This document shows positions 1-9,101 of a DNA stretch of 64,000 nucleotides, piece after piece. The DNA comes from Flavobacterium psychraerolatum. GTDB taxonomy: Bacteria; Bacteroidota; Bacteroidia; Flavobacteriales; Flavobacteriaceae. Within the stretch, counting starts at the first letter, position 1. Every line of letters starts with the position of its first letter. The position numbers and the translations under genes are program-made. The stretch is taken from the NCBI RefSeq assembly GCF_025960985.1, contig NZ_JAOQMX010000013.1, positions 1 to 64,000 on the forward strand, written 5' to 3'. Under the pieces are notes generated by a model. The model made no database searches and was not told the origin of the DNA. It was given only the letters and a program-made list of their open reading frames with translations.

Positions 1-94
1 GCTCTTGAACTACTCCAATACTTTTTCCAGTCGCAATTTCGACAATAGCAGCCTTTACTGATGAACTTCCTATATCAAATCCTATGTAATACAT
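1..94 (-). CDS. xylB: FGGY-family carbohydrate kinase, probably xylulokinase (N-terminus only)
   Basis: Only the first 31 codons lie in the window; the gene continues past the left edge. Read on the minus strand they begin MYYIGFDIGSSSVKAAIVE. The D-I-G-S-S-S-V-K-A stretch is the phosphate-1 loop that opens the ATP site of FGGY sugar kinases, and this spelling is typical of Bacteroidota xylulokinases, which phosphorylate D-xylulose to D-xylulose 5-phosphate in the cytoplasm. The family is seen directly; the xylulose specificity is inferred from the N-terminus alone. A large noncoding stretch lies upstream, so its promoter should be there. Confidence 0.6.
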   Translation of the reverse strand, partial: MYYIGFDIGSSSVKAAIVEIATGKSIGVVQE

Positions 95-1042
95 TGTTTA
101 TCTTAATTATTACTATTTAAACTCCTTTTCAATCCTTACTGTTAATTTCAATTTTACGACACGCTTTTTGTTCTCAATTATTCCTCTCTCTTTTCTCATT
201 CTTTTATAAAAAGAGTAATGAGAAAAACCTTTGATCAAACTATTATAATTATTCTCACAAGAGTGCCATGCTATTGAAAATTATTTATTTTTACGAGGAT
301 AAAATTATACTATTCATTATTATATTGGTAAAAAAAAGAAGAAACAGTGAATTGAAAAACAAAATAAATATAAAATATTTATTTAGAGAAAAACTAACCC
401 AACCCTAATGACTACCAAGTATTTACACTTGTTTTTATTCAAAAAAAAAAATAATATTTAACTACTTAAAGGTTTACGTAACTTTTTCGGTCATATCAAA
501 AAAGAGGTTGTTTTTACAGTAATAAAGTATTCACCAACTACTTATAGTTTAATTTTAAAATAAAATTGCTTCAATAAATTTGATTAAATTACCCAACAAA
601 CAATAAAAAAATAACTACAGAATTTAAAATGTCTATTATTACTGTCTATAAAGCACTTAATAACAGCCATGCGATAATCATCAAAAGAGAAAATAAGTTA
701 ATTACAAAAGAGGCAAACAAGGAGCCTCAAAAAATTAATTCATTAAATACTATCCTAGAATCATTTATTTATCCGTATTAAGTTTTCCAAACCTTATACA
801 AAATGGTTTGGCATATGTTCGGTTGGAAAAATAAATAGGCTTCTGTTTACAATATATTTTCAACTGATTATCAAGTCAATACCAACAGTTTTCGAGTAGT
901 TAAATTTTTGTTCCCTACCATTATAAATTAATAATTCATGAAATTTGTATAGCATATTATAAAAGGCCCTTCGTAAACTGGAACAATGAAATAAATAAGT
1001 TCCAAAAGTCATTTTAATCGAAATCTCTTTTACTTTTGCCAA
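95..1042. other. Long AT-rich stretch with no convincing gene
   Basis: Nearly 950 bases are very AT-rich, with many poly-A and poly-T runs. The best reading frame is a 50-codon plus-strand ORF at 629-781 (MSIITVYKALNNSHAIIIKR...), which I do not recognise and which has no clear ribosome binding site. A minus-strand 60-codon frame at 860-1042 overlaps the truC promoter and looks spurious. The left part must carry the xylulokinase promoter, and the right end carries the truC promoter. Confidence 0.5.
1031..1038 (+). promoter_or_regulatory. Candidate -7 box for truC
   Basis: TACTTTTG fits the Bacteroidota -7 consensus TAnnTTTG. It ends only four bases before the truC ATG, so the transcript would begin at or next to the start codon. 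No good TTG -33 box is visible at the usual spacing, so this is tentative. Confidence 0.4.
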
Positions 1043-1750
1043 ATGTTAGAAATTCTATACCAAGACGATTATATTGTAGCCATTAATAAACCGAGTGGCC
1101 TGTTAGTTCACAAATCATTTTATGCTCGCGATGCAAAAGTATATGCTATTCAAGAGTTGAGAAATCAGATCGGAGGGCAACATGTTTACCCTATTCATAG
1201 ACTAGACCGAAAAACATCTGGCGTCTTGCTATTTGCACTTGACAAAGAGGTTTTAAAAATCATGAATGATCGTTTTGCCAATCGGGAGGTCGAAAAAAAA
1301 TATTTAGCCATTTTACGTGGTTGGTCACCTGAAGAACTTACGATAGATTATGACCTAACCAATGATGATGGCATTACACAAAATGCAATAACTTACTTTC
1401 ATCGTTTGCAAAAAACTGAAATTCAATTAGAGTTTAACAATAAGCCCACATCACGTTATTGTTTGGTGGAAGCAATTCCTGAAACGGGTCGAATGCATCA
1501 ATTACGGAAGCATTTCAAACATATTTTTCACCCCATTTTAGGAAGTCGTCCACACGGTTGTAACAAACAAAATAAATTATGGTTGGAGAATTACGAACTG
1601 AAAGGAATGATGCTTCATGCACATCAATTAATTTTTAATCATCCTATAAATAATACCCCCCTAATTTTGAATGCAAAGATTAACGATGAGTTTAGCAGAG
1701 TGGGTACTATTCTTAACCTCGATTTGAGTAAATATAAATACACATCCTAA
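1043..1750 (+). CDS. truC: tRNA pseudouridine synthase C (RluA family)
   Basis: The 235-residue protein is collinear with TruC, which converts U65 of certain tRNAs to pseudouridine. It opens with LEILYQDDYIVAINKPSGLL and carries the RluA catalytic motif HRLDRKTSG at residues 52-60, with D55 as the catalytic aspartate. A later ETGRMHQLRKH segment is the conserved RNA-contact motif of the family, and the length suits a protein without an S4 domain. The gene stands alone, and the ATG immediately follows a promoter-like box. RluA-family members differ in target, so U65 specificity rests on resemblance to E. coli TruC. Confidence 0.85.
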   Translation: MLEILYQDDYIVAINKPSGLLVHKSFYARDAKVYAIQELRNQIGGQHVYPIHRLDRKTSGVLLFALDKEVLKIMNDRFANREVEKKYLAILRGWSPEELTIDYDLTNDDGITQNAITYFHRLQKTEIQLEFNNKPTSRYCLVEAIPETGRMHQLRKHFKHIFHPILGSRPHGCNKQNKLWLENYELKGMMLHAHQLIFNHPINNTPLILNAKINDEFSRVGTILNLDLSKYKYTS

Positions 1751-2011
1751 AAACACTACTATAAGTCTTAAAAACTGTTTATATTTTTTAAAATTAACAA
1801 TAAAAAACTTTGTTATTATGTAGTGAAAGTAACTTAAAAAATTATTTTTATTGTATCGAAAACATTGGTTACAAGACCAAAACCACCAAATAAACACTTC
1901 TTACTCATCGTTAAGAATAATAAACTTTTTCAACATCAACAGACTCGCTTAAAGTTTGCACACAAAATAACCCCATTCCTAATCTATAACGAAAAATAAT
2001 TATTATCTCAA

Positions 2012-2659
2012 TCAATTTGAAGCGACAGCTAACAAAATAGCTACATAATGACAGACCGCAGCAGTTAGTACAAAAAAATGCCAAACCGCATGATTGTACG
2101 GATATTTTTTCCATAAATAAAAGATAACTCCTATAAGATAAAGAGCGCACCCAATAAGAATCATAGTTAGAATATTATTGGGAATACTTTCGAAGAAAGT
2201 ACGACCGCCAACCACCATGATACACCCCATTCCTATGTAAATCAGTGTTGACAAAATTTCCCATTTGCCAATAAAAAAAATCTTATACAAAATTCCCAAT
2301 GCTGTAAGACCCCACAAAATAGACAGTAAGGTAATCCCAAATGAATCAAGCATATACATTAATAAAAACGGTGTATAAGTTCCCGATATTAAGAAATAAA
2401 TACTAATGTGATCTAGAATTTCGAGTGTGTGTTTTGCCTGCGGATGCTGGATTCCATGATATAATGTTGAAAAAGTAAAAAGCTGTAAAAAACAAAAACC
2501 ATATATAGCCGCACCAATAACTCCAAAAGTATTATTTGTTTTGGTAGCAAATGCTATAAGGATCGGAATACTTATAATTCCAAAAATAATCCCAAAACCA
2601 TGCACTATACTATTGACTAGTTCTTGGCTAATTTTTTTATTTAATTTTTGATTTGGCAT
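2012..2659 (-). CDS. Hemolysin III / PAQR-family membrane protein
   Basis: The protein has about 215 residues and seven hydrophobic segments, as expected for the YqfA/hemolysin III (PAQR) family. Family marks are visible: VNSIVHGFG near the N-terminus, STLYHG and LDHISIY in the middle, and HAVWHFFVL close to the C-terminus. The conserved Ser, Asp and His residues are the proposed metal-site ligands of this hydrolase-like superfamily. I chose the ATG at 2659 (MPNQKLNKK); the longer frame adds 31 residues with no family resemblance. The cellular role of bacterial members is poorly established despite the hemolysin name. It is transcribed alone. Confidence 0.8.
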   Translation of the reverse strand: MPNQKLNKKISQELVNSIVHGFGIIFGIISIPILIAFATKTNNTFGVIGAAIYGFCFLQLFTFSTLYHGIQHPQAKHTLEILDHISIYFLISGTYTPFLLMYMLDSFGITLLSILWGLTALGILYKIFFIGKWEILSTLIYIGMGCIMVVGGRTFFESIPNNILTMILIGCALYLIGVIFYLWKKYPYNHAVWHFFVLTAAVCHYVAILLAVASN

Positions 2660-3005
2660 ATCGGTCTTTTCGACCTTTTTAATAAGTGGCCTTTTTGTAA
2701 AATTACTCAAATCTTCCTTTATATCGAATCTGTTTTTTACCAAATTTATCAATTATTGAATGTTTTCAGTAATGCTAAACCTAAAACAACAATCCTTATA
2801 ACCTTATTTATAATCACGATGGGAATCATATAACTACTGCTACTAATTCCATAATAACTTTTCTTATACTACTTTATAACTTTGTAATCCTATGATTTTT
2901 TTTTAAGAACCATAGTCTCCGTCTTAGGAATATCAATTTCAAATATTCTTTTTATAAATACATAAGGAATTTTCCTTAAAGCAATAAAACTAAACACAAA
3001 TTACC
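2660..3005. other. Divergent intergenic region
   Basis: This holds the promoters of the hemolysin III-type gene (leftward) and the aldehyde dehydrogenase gene (rightward). A TAACTTTG box at 2877-2884 fits the -7 consensus for the rightward gene but would leave a leader of over 100 bases. A perfect 14-base palindrome, AAGGAATTTTCCTT, sits at 2964-2977 just upstream of the start and could be an operator. No gene is visible; a short plus-strand frame at 2648-2833 runs across the start of the left gene and has no family signal. Confidence 0.4.
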
Positions 3006-4388
3006 ATGTCTATACAAACAGTTAATCCATACACTAATAAAACAATAAAGTCATTTGAAGAAATGACTGAAACAATAGTTAACGATAAAATTGAAAAAGC
3101 AGCAAAAACTTTTTCAGAATGGAAGAAAACAAGTTATCAACACAGAGCAGATTTACTACGGCGGGTAGCCAAACTGATGCGCACAAAAAAAACTGAACTA
3201 GCTGAAACCATCACTCTAGAAATGGGAAAACTTCTTTCACAAGCAGAAGGTGAAATTGACGTGAGCGCTTCTATATTAGATTACTATGCGGAGCATGGAG
3301 AAACATTTCTTTCCGACAAAATACTCGACCCCGAATATGGGGCAGCTATAATTCGGAATAACCCCATAGGAGTCCTACTAGGTGTAATGCCTTGGAATTT
3401 TCCTTATTACCAAGTAGTCCGTTTTGCAGCACCAAACATTATGGTGGGTAACACTATAGTTCTTAAACACGCTTCTATTGTCCCACAATGTGCTGCTACC
3501 ATTGAGAAACTGTTTCAAGAAGCAGATGCACCAGAAGGATTATATACTAATTTATATATTAGTGGTGAAAATGCATCAAAATTGGTTTCGGACAAAAGAA
3601 TAAAAGGTATCTCCTTAACAGGAAGTGAAGAAGCAGGTACTAGCATTGCCATGGAAGCTGGCAAACACTTAAAAAAGGTAGTACTGGAATTAGGCGGTAA
3701 TGATCCCTTTATCATACTTGAAGATGCAGATATCGATAAAACAGTTGAGTGGGCAGTTGTAGGACGGATGAACAATAATGGACAATGTTGTGTTGCCTCG
3801 AAACGGTTCATCGCAGTAGAAGCCATAGCCGATGAATTTCTTCAAAAATTCAAAACAAAACTTTCAGAAATGAAAGTAGGTGATCCAATGGACCCTAACA
3901 CCGATTTAGGTCCGTTGAGTAGCGAAGCTGCTGCAGTACATCTGGCCGATCAGGTAAAACGTAGTATTGAAGAAGGCGCAAAAGTACTTTTGGGAGGAAA
4001 ACGACCTAACTGTGAAGGTGCTTTTATGGAACCAACCATACTTACCGACTTAAAACCAGGAATAACTGCTTACCATGAAGAACTATTTGGCCCAGTAGCC
4101 TCCTTCTATGTAGTAAAAGACGAGCAGGCCGCTATTCATTTGGCGAATGATTCTGAATTTGGTTTAGGTGCTTCCATATTTTCTGAAAACATTGAACGTG
4201 CAAAATCAGTTGCTGATCAAATTGATTCTGGAATGGTTTTCATTAACCATCCTACTTGGACACAAGCAGATCTTCCATTTGGTGGAACAAAGCAATCAGG
4301 GTTCGGCCGAGAACTTTCAGAATTAGGAATTCAAGAATTTGTAAATAAGAAACTAATTCGTATTAGCGGATTAAATGATCCTTTTTAG
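3006..4388 (+). CDS. NAD(P)-dependent succinate-semialdehyde dehydrogenase (GabD/Sad type)
   Basis: The 460-residue protein belongs to the aldehyde dehydrogenase superfamily. Visible elements in order: GVMPWNFPYYQVVRFAAP (substrate tunnel and the conserved Asn), LTGSEEAGTSIA (dinucleotide binding), ELGGNDPFIILEDAD with the general-base Glu, and NGQCCVASKRF with the nucleophile at C262. EELFGPVASFY and FGGTKQSGFGREL follow near the C-terminus. Overall it matches the shorter succinate-semialdehyde dehydrogenase subgroup (YneI/Sad-like), which oxidises succinate semialdehyde to succinate in GABA catabolism. No GABA transaminase lies nearby, so the substrate is inferred from subgroup resemblance. 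The gene is probably monocistronic. Confidence 0.8.
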   Translation: MSIQTVNPYTNKTIKSFEEMTETIVNDKIEKAAKTFSEWKKTSYQHRADLLRRVAKLMRTKKTELAETITLEMGKLLSQAEGEIDVSASILDYYAEHGETFLSDKILDPEYGAAIIRNNPIGVLLGVMPWNFPYYQVVRFAAPNIMVGNTIVLKHASIVPQCAATIEKLFQEADAPEGLYTNLYISGENASKLVSDKRIKGISLTGSEEAGTSIAMEAGKHLKKVVLELGGNDPFIILEDADIDKTVEWAVVGRMNNNGQCCVASKRFIAVEAIADEFLQKFKTKLSEMKVGDPMDPNTDLGPLSSEAAAVHLADQVKRSIEEGAKVLLGGKRPNCEGAFMEPTILTDLKPGITAYHEELFGPVASFYVVKDEQAAIHLANDSEFGLGASIFSENIERAKSVADQIDSGMVFINHPTWTQADLPFGGTKQSGFGRELSELGIQEFVNKKLIRISGLNDPF

Positions 4389-4569
4389 AAAGTAATGAAT
4401 TCCAAAATTTTACTTACACAAGCAAATGCAGACTGATTAAAAATTTAAAGCATATAAAAATTTAACCTTAAGTAATCCTTATTATTTCTTTCAAATACAG
4501 AATTAATATTGGTTACTTAAAATTATCGAAAAAGAACAAAGACTATTATTAATTTATAATAAAAAAAAC

Positions 4570-5205
4570 ATGAACAAACAAAAACAAAATGTACTGGTAG
4601 CAGGTGCTAACGGAACAACTGGAAAAATAATTATTGAAATATTAAAAAATTCCAATACTTACGAACCGATTGCAATGGTTCGAAAACAAAGTCAAAAAGA
4701 ACAATTTGAGCAAGAGAATGTATCAGCAGTCTTAGGAGATCTAGAAAATGATTTGAGTGATGCCGTAAAAGGTGTACATAAAGTAATATTTGCCGCAGGT
4801 TCAAAAGGTGAAAATGTGATTGGAGTAGACCAAGAAGGCGCAAAGAAACTAGTAGATGCTGCCAAAAGTGCTGGAGCCATTAAATTTGTTATGCTAAGCT
4901 CTATGGGAGCTGACAACCCTGAAGCAAGTAAAGAGCTGAAAGATTATCTGAAAGCAAAACAAAATGCTGATATTTATTTAAAATCTAGTGGCATAAGCTA
5001 TAGCATAGTACGTCCTGGATCATTAACAAACGAAAAAGGGACTGGTAGTATTCAATTAAAAGAAAAATTAGACAAGAACGGAAAGATTTCAAGAGCCGAT
5101 GTTGCACAAACTTTGGTAGATTTATTGGAAGATAGCACAAAACACAATCAAACATTTGAAATTATCTCTGGTGAAATACCCATTAAGACTGCGGTTATGA
5201 ACTAA
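4570..5205 (+). CDS. NAD(P)-binding atypical SDR-family oxidoreductase
   Basis: The 211-residue protein starts with NVLVAGANGTTGKIIIEILK, a Rossmann-fold loop of the NAD(P)H-binding atypical short-chain dehydrogenases (YwnB / NmrA-like group). Later segments, such as KFVMLSSMGAD and SYSIVRPGSL, match the central strand and the P-G turn of that group. It lacks the classical Tyr-x-x-x-Lys catalytic pair, so it may sense or bind NAD(P)H rather than act as a standard dehydrogenase. It lies 181 bases after the dehydrogenase gene on the same strand; co-transcription is possible but not shown. Substrate unknown. Confidence 0.75.
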   Translation: MNKQKQNVLVAGANGTTGKIIIEILKNSNTYEPIAMVRKQSQKEQFEQENVSAVLGDLENDLSDAVKGVHKVIFAAGSKGENVIGVDQEGAKKLVDAAKSAGAIKFVMLSSMGADNPEASKELKDYLKAKQNADIYLKSSGISYSIVRPGSLTNEKGTGSIQLKEKLDKNGKISRADVAQTLVDLLEDSTKHNQTFEIISGEIPIKTAVMN

Positions 5206-5350
5206 CTGAATCTAAACGATTAACTCAATTAATAATCACCCATCTAAAGTATCAAATGCATATTTTAAGTAGTGATTAAATCCTCCTTATTTTAAAACTG
5301 TATAAAGAAAATGAATAGTTGATTGTTCAGAGAAAAAAGCATTACCCATA

Positions 5351-5381
5351 AAAAAAAAGCTGTCTTGGAGGAGACAGCTTT
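5351..5381 (-). terminator. Rho-independent terminator of the LRR gene
   Basis: AAAGCTGTCT at 5356-5365 pairs with AGACAGCTTT at 5372-5381 around a six-base loop. On the minus strand the stem is followed by a run of Ts, as expected for the leftward LRR gene ending at 5434. Confidence 0.75.
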
Positions 5382-5433
5382 CTAAACAAAATTATTAAAT
5401 ACTAACATTATGAAAAAAAACTTTAAATATTTA

Positions 5434-6288
5434 TTATTCTTCTGATACTAATGGTCTTTGAATTTCCATTGCAACTCCCAATAATGCAACAGTACCTTTA
5501 TCATTATACATTGTCATGTTTAAAATATCTAACACAGCTAATTTCCTCGAAATTAAACCACTGAAATTATTATACGAAATATTCATTTCTTTTAATTGAC
5601 TCAAACGCTCTAACTCCATTGGAACATGTCCAATAAAAGTATTTTCAAACAAACTCAAATTCTCCAATAATTTCATCTCTGCTATACGAGGACTTAACTC
5701 TCCAGATAATTTATTACTATTTAACAACAACACCTTCAATTTAGAAATTTCATATAATGATGTTGGAATTTGTCCTACTATTTCATTATTAAAAAGAGAT
5801 AATACTTCTAAATTTTTTAAATCTCCAATTTTAGCTGGTAACTCACCAGTCAATCTATTCATATACAAACTTATAGTAGTCAAATTATTTAGATTACAAA
5901 TAGAAGCCGGAATACTTCCCGATAATTGATTAAAACCAAGATCTAAAACCTTTAATTCCTTCAACTTATTCAATTCATTTGGAATAGCACCAGATAATTT
6001 ATTCCTATCTAATATCATTTCTTGTAAACTAGTCAAATTTACAATTTCAAAAGAAAAAACTCCATTTAAATTATTATTGGATAAATTCAAAGCAACCACT
6101 TTATCACCTTCTAGCTTTACTCCATACCAAGATGATACAGGAGAGTTCAAATCCCATTTTTTATTCCAATTAACACCATCTGTAGCATTATAAAATTTCA
6201 CAAGTGTTGCGCGGTCTGATACCGAAACCTCTGCAAACATTAAAAAAGAGAATGTGACAGTCAGAATAAAAGTGTATAATTTTTTCAT
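5434..6288 (-). CDS. Secreted leucine-rich-repeat protein
   Basis: The 284-residue protein has a signal peptide (KKLYTFILTVTFSFLMFAE) and then a short cap region, SDRATLVKFYNATDGVNWN, seen before LRRs in many bacterial and plant-like LRR proteins. About seven or eight 24-residue repeats follow, of the form LxxLxxLxLxxNxLSGxIPxxL, the plant-specific LRR type. The C-terminus ends without a recognisable T9SS sorting domain, so whether it stays in the periplasm or is exported is open. Extracellular binding is the usual role of such repeats; the ligand is unknown. Two hairpins lie upstream and a terminator follows. Confidence 0.8.
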   Translation of the reverse strand: MKKLYTFILTVTFSFLMFAEVSVSDRATLVKFYNATDGVNWNKKWDLNSPVSSWYGVKLEGDKVVALNLSNNNLNGVFSFEIVNLTSLQEMILDRNKLSGAIPNELNKLKELKVLDLGFNQLSGSIPASICNLNNLTTISLYMNRLTGELPAKIGDLKNLEVLSLFNNEIVGQIPTSLYEISKLKVLLLNSNKLSGELSPRIAEMKLLENLSLFENTFIGHVPMELERLSQLKEMNISYNNFSGLISRKLAVLDILNMTMYNDKGTVALLGVAMEIQRPLVSEE

Positions 6289-6320
6289 AACAGTGTATTT
6301 GGATGTGTACTTTTTATTAC

Positions 6321-6413
6321 TTAGGATTAAATATACTCAATATCTAATCCTAAATACTAAAATAACCGACAAGTTACACTAAAAAACACATAAAGTAATC
6401 TAAGGATTACTTT
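6321..6413. repeat. Two perfect inverted repeats upstream of the LRR gene
   Basis: TTAGGATTA (6321-6329) pairs with TAATCCTAA (6345-6353), and AAAGTAATC (6392-6400) pairs with GATTACTTT (6405-6413). Both lie within 130 bases upstream of the LRR start, in an otherwise gene-free 340-base gap. The two stems also share the motif GGATTA. They could be operators or folded leader RNA; no function is proven. Confidence 0.45.
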
Positions 6414-6628
6414 ATTGAGATAAATACATATAGAAATTATTATTTTTTTATATTGCTAAAAAGCTCACTTTCAAGTAGAATCATTAGATTTATTTGACCA
6501 ACCAAAGAAAGCGTACAATTGGAGAAGAGAATTCTGATTACCAACTTTACAAATAAGAGTAACTTATTTGCATTTAAACTACAAACCTAAAAAAACTTAT
6601 TTCGATCACTTAAAATGAGTATTTAAAT

Positions 6629-6904
6629 CTATATATCTTCAATAGAGGTAGCCAATGAGAAATCTTTGTCGGTTACTCCTCCAACTTCGTGGGTAGACAA
6701 TCGTATGGTTACTTTATTATAGACATTAAACAATTCCGGATGGTGATTTTGTTTTTCAGCCAACAAACCTATTTGCATAATAAAACCAAGGGCATGGCTG
6801 AAATTATTAAAAATGAACTTTTTCTCAATTCCATCACTTTTGAACTCCCAACCTTTCAACTTTTCGAGTAAGGGCTTCGCGTTTATATCGGTATATTTTT
6901 CCAT
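6629..6904 (-). CDS. phhB: Pterin-4a-carbinolamine dehydratase
   Basis: This 91-residue protein is a full-length member of the pterin-4a-carbinolamine dehydratase family. The signature is intact: EKQNHHPELFNVYNKV, then a second His in LSTHEVGG and a following Asp in TDKDF, which together bind the pterin. The family dehydrates 4a-hydroxytetrahydrobiopterin during recycling of the phenylalanine hydroxylase cofactor. No phenylalanine hydroxylase gene is adjacent. The ATG at 6904 gives the normal family length. Confidence 0.88.
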   Translation of the reverse strand: MEKYTDINAKPLLEKLKGWEFKSDGIEKKFIFNNFSHALGFIMQIGLLAEKQNHHPELFNVYNKVTIRLSTHEVGGVTDKDFSLATSIEDI

Positions 6905-7009
6905 AATTAGTCTTATTTTAGAATTATAAAATTAGTTAAAATTTCCCCAATGGTTTTCTATATTAACTTTAAATAGTACTTTAGACCATTAAAAATCGCC
7001 TACTTCACT

Positions 7010-8158
7010 TTGATACCACAATTTTCCTTTAAAATTTACACTTCTACTAAAAACATACCTACAGAATGGGATAGTCTGGCTACAAAAAACATTTTTTTGA
7101 GTAAAGATTATTTGAGTATTCTAGAGAAATCCGCACCTGAAAACATGGAATGCTATTTTATAGGTATTTTTAAAGACAATTTATTAGTTGGGATTTCTTT
7201 AGCGCAATATATCAACCTAAGTCAAGTGAACTCCTTGGGTGATCGTGACCATTGTTTTAAAACAGCAATCAAAAATTTCTTATTCAAAAGATTTATTTCT
7301 AATGTACTTATAATAGGGAACAATATGCTCACTGGACAGAACTGTTTTTGTTTTAGCGATACTATTACTATTGAAGACGGGATAGCAACTATTCATAACG
7401 CTACTGATGCAATTAAAAAGCAATTAAAAATCCAAAATAAAAAAATTCACCTTACGGTTTATAAAGATTTCTTAACAACTAATTCCACTTTATTTAAAAC
7501 ACCAAACTACAAACCCTACTATCACTTTAATACACAACCAAATATGGTTTTCAATATTAAAGAGTCCTGGCACTCAATGGATGATTATCTTGGAGATTTG
7601 AATAAAAAATATCGTGATCAATATAAACGCGCTAGAAAAAAAGCTATTGGAATTGAAAAAAGAAAACTTTCACTAGAGGAAATACAAAAACTTCATTATA
7701 AAATCAATGAACTTTACCTTAACGTAGCACAAAATGCTCCTTTCAATACTTTTTATTTATCTGAAAATCATTTTGAAGTATTTAAGAAAAAACTACATGA
7801 CAATTTTTTATTCTACGGTTACTTTATTGACCAAGAACTAATTGGTTTTAATACTCTTATAAAAAACGGGAAAGACATTGACACCTATTTCCTTGGTTAT
7901 GATGAAGGCTTTCAACGAGAAAAAATGTTATATCTTAATATGTTGTATGATATGATTGGCTATTCGATCAATAAAAAATACAAACGTATTATTTTTGCGA
8001 GAACAGCATTAGAAATCAAAAGCTCCGTTGGTGCATTACCTATTGAAATGTTTGGTTTAATAAAGCACAAAAACTACTTTGTCAATTTATTAATGGCAAA
8101 AAGCTTTGCTTATTTTGAACCTAAAATAGAATGGAAAGAACGAAATCCTTTTAAATAA
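7010..8158 (+). CDS. FemAB / GNAT-like acyl- or aminoacyl-transferase family protein
   Basis: The 382-residue protein resembles the GNAT-fold proteins annotated as peptidoglycan bridge or BioF2-like transferases. The second half, roughly residues 185-330, carries the recognisable part: LNKKYRDQYKRARKKA, a central helix pair, then FYGYFIDQELIGFNTLIKNG, a typical GNAT beta-turn-beta. No signal peptide or membrane segment is seen. The frame starts with TTG at 7010 and is open upstream only a short way; the next ATG would remove about 45 residues that look coding, so TTG is preferred. It converges on the lipid kinase gene with an 8-base gap. Substrate unknown. Confidence 0.6.
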   Translation: MIPQFSFKIYTSTKNIPTEWDSLATKNIFLSKDYLSILEKSAPENMECYFIGIFKDNLLVGISLAQYINLSQVNSLGDRDHCFKTAIKNFLFKRFISNVLIIGNNMLTGQNCFCFSDTITIEDGIATIHNATDAIKKQLKIQNKKIHLTVYKDFLTTNSTLFKTPNYKPYYHFNTQPNMVFNIKESWHSMDDYLGDLNKKYRDQYKRARKKAIGIEKRKLSLEEIQKLHYKINELYLNVAQNAPFNTFYLSENHFEVFKKKLHDNFLFYGYFIDQELIGFNTLIKNGKDIDTYFLGYDEGFQREKMLYLNMLYDMIGYSINKKYKRIIFARTALEIKSSVGALPIEMFGLIKHKNYFVNLLMAKSFAYFEPKIEWKERNPFK

Positions 8159-8166
8159 ATTTTAGA

Positions 8167-9039
8167 TTAAAATACTGCTACCTTAATCTTTTCCGTCGCA
8201 ATGGAGACGTTCAGTTCATTCTCTGTCCCCATAAATTCTCCATCTATTTGAAAATTAACAGGGAAACTAGTTTTAATTACAGCAAGATTGGTTGAGATTA
8301 TTTCGATTTCATTTTCTTTTTTCATTTTTATGCCCATCATGATTTTACAAAAAATTAATAGATTCATTTTTTTTACAATAACCAATTCGAACTTACCGTC
8401 ATTCAAAATTCCCAGTGGATTAATAACAACACCTGTTCCATATTTTTTGGCATTAGCCATCACAATCATTCGAGCTTCACAATCAACCACTTTATTGGAT
8501 GCCGTTATATGAACTCTAAACGGCTTTTTGGCGTGAAGCAACGTACGGAATACCTGTAGCGCATACCCCCACTTACCATGAACCTTACTTTTTTTGTAAT
8601 TTTTAATTAATTCGGCATTCAAACCAATATCACTTAGATGTAAACTTTTCTTTCCATTAATAAGTACGATATCAATTTCTACGTAGTCATGACGAAGTGC
8701 TATCTCCAAATTTTCATCTAAAGTTTTGATTAAATCCAATTCGACTGCTAGTCCGTTTGAAGAACCCACAGGTAAAATTCCACAAATTATGTCTTTTCCT
8801 GCCATTGCTTCTCCTACCAATTTTAAAGTCCCATCTCCACCCGCTACAATAATTCTATACGGCTGACTAGTTTCATACATATTTTGAATACCGACAACAT
8901 CATCATGACCTGTGGTTCTGTATACCACAAGGTTAAAATCATTATTGTTTATAAAATCCCTAGTTGCCTCTACAAACTCATCCTTATCAAAACCACCTGA
9001 AACAGGGTTCACAACAAGTAAGACATTCTTTTTCAACAT
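8167..9039 (-). CDS. Diacylglycerol / lipid kinase family protein (YegS/DagK type)
   Basis: The 290-residue protein has the DAGK catalytic fold. NPVSGG at residues 11-16 and the nucleotide-binding GGDGT at 67-71 are both present, followed by ILPVGSSNGLAVEL, where most relatives have a GTxND-type loop. This family phosphorylates lipids such as diacylglycerol, sphingosine or phosphatidylglycerol on the inner membrane face. It is divergent from an App1-type phosphatase gene, only 62 bases away, so the two may set the level of one phospholipid from opposite sides. Lipid specificity cannot be read from the sequence. Confidence 0.85.
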   Translation of the reverse strand: MLKKNVLLVVNPVSGGFDKDEFVEATRDFINNNDFNLVVYRTTGHDDVVGIQNMYETSQPYRIIVAGGDGTLKLVGEAMAGKDIICGILPVGSSNGLAVELDLIKTLDENLEIALRHDYVEIDIVLINGKKSLHLSDIGLNAELIKNYKKSKVHGKWGYALQVFRTLLHAKKPFRVHITASNKVVDCEARMIVMANAKKYGTGVVINPLGILNDGKFELVIVKKMNLLIFCKIMMGIKMKKENEIEIISTNLAVIKTSFPVNFQIDGEFMGTENELNVSIATEKIKVAVF

Positions 9040-9085
9040 TACTTTTCTTTAATTGGTTATCTTTAACTAAATTTAGTTCTTTCTC

Positions 9086-9093
9086 CAAAGATA
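9086..9093 (-). promoter_or_regulatory. -7 box for the lipid kinase gene
   Basis: On the minus strand this reads TATCTTTG, a perfect TAnnTTTG box, about 47 bases upstream of the kinase ATG. It lies within 10 bases of the divergent phosphatase ATG, so transcription of the two genes may interfere. Confidence 0.5.
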
Positions 9094-9101
9094 CTACACT
9101 T

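Noticed and set aside
860..1042. Minus-strand 60-codon ORF upstream of truC
   Set aside because: It overlaps the truC promoter, has no family resemblance and is rich in codons from AT-rich noise.
2648..2833. Plus-strand 61-codon ORF
   Set aside because: It runs across the start of the hemolysin III-type gene on the other strand and has no ribosome binding site or family signal.
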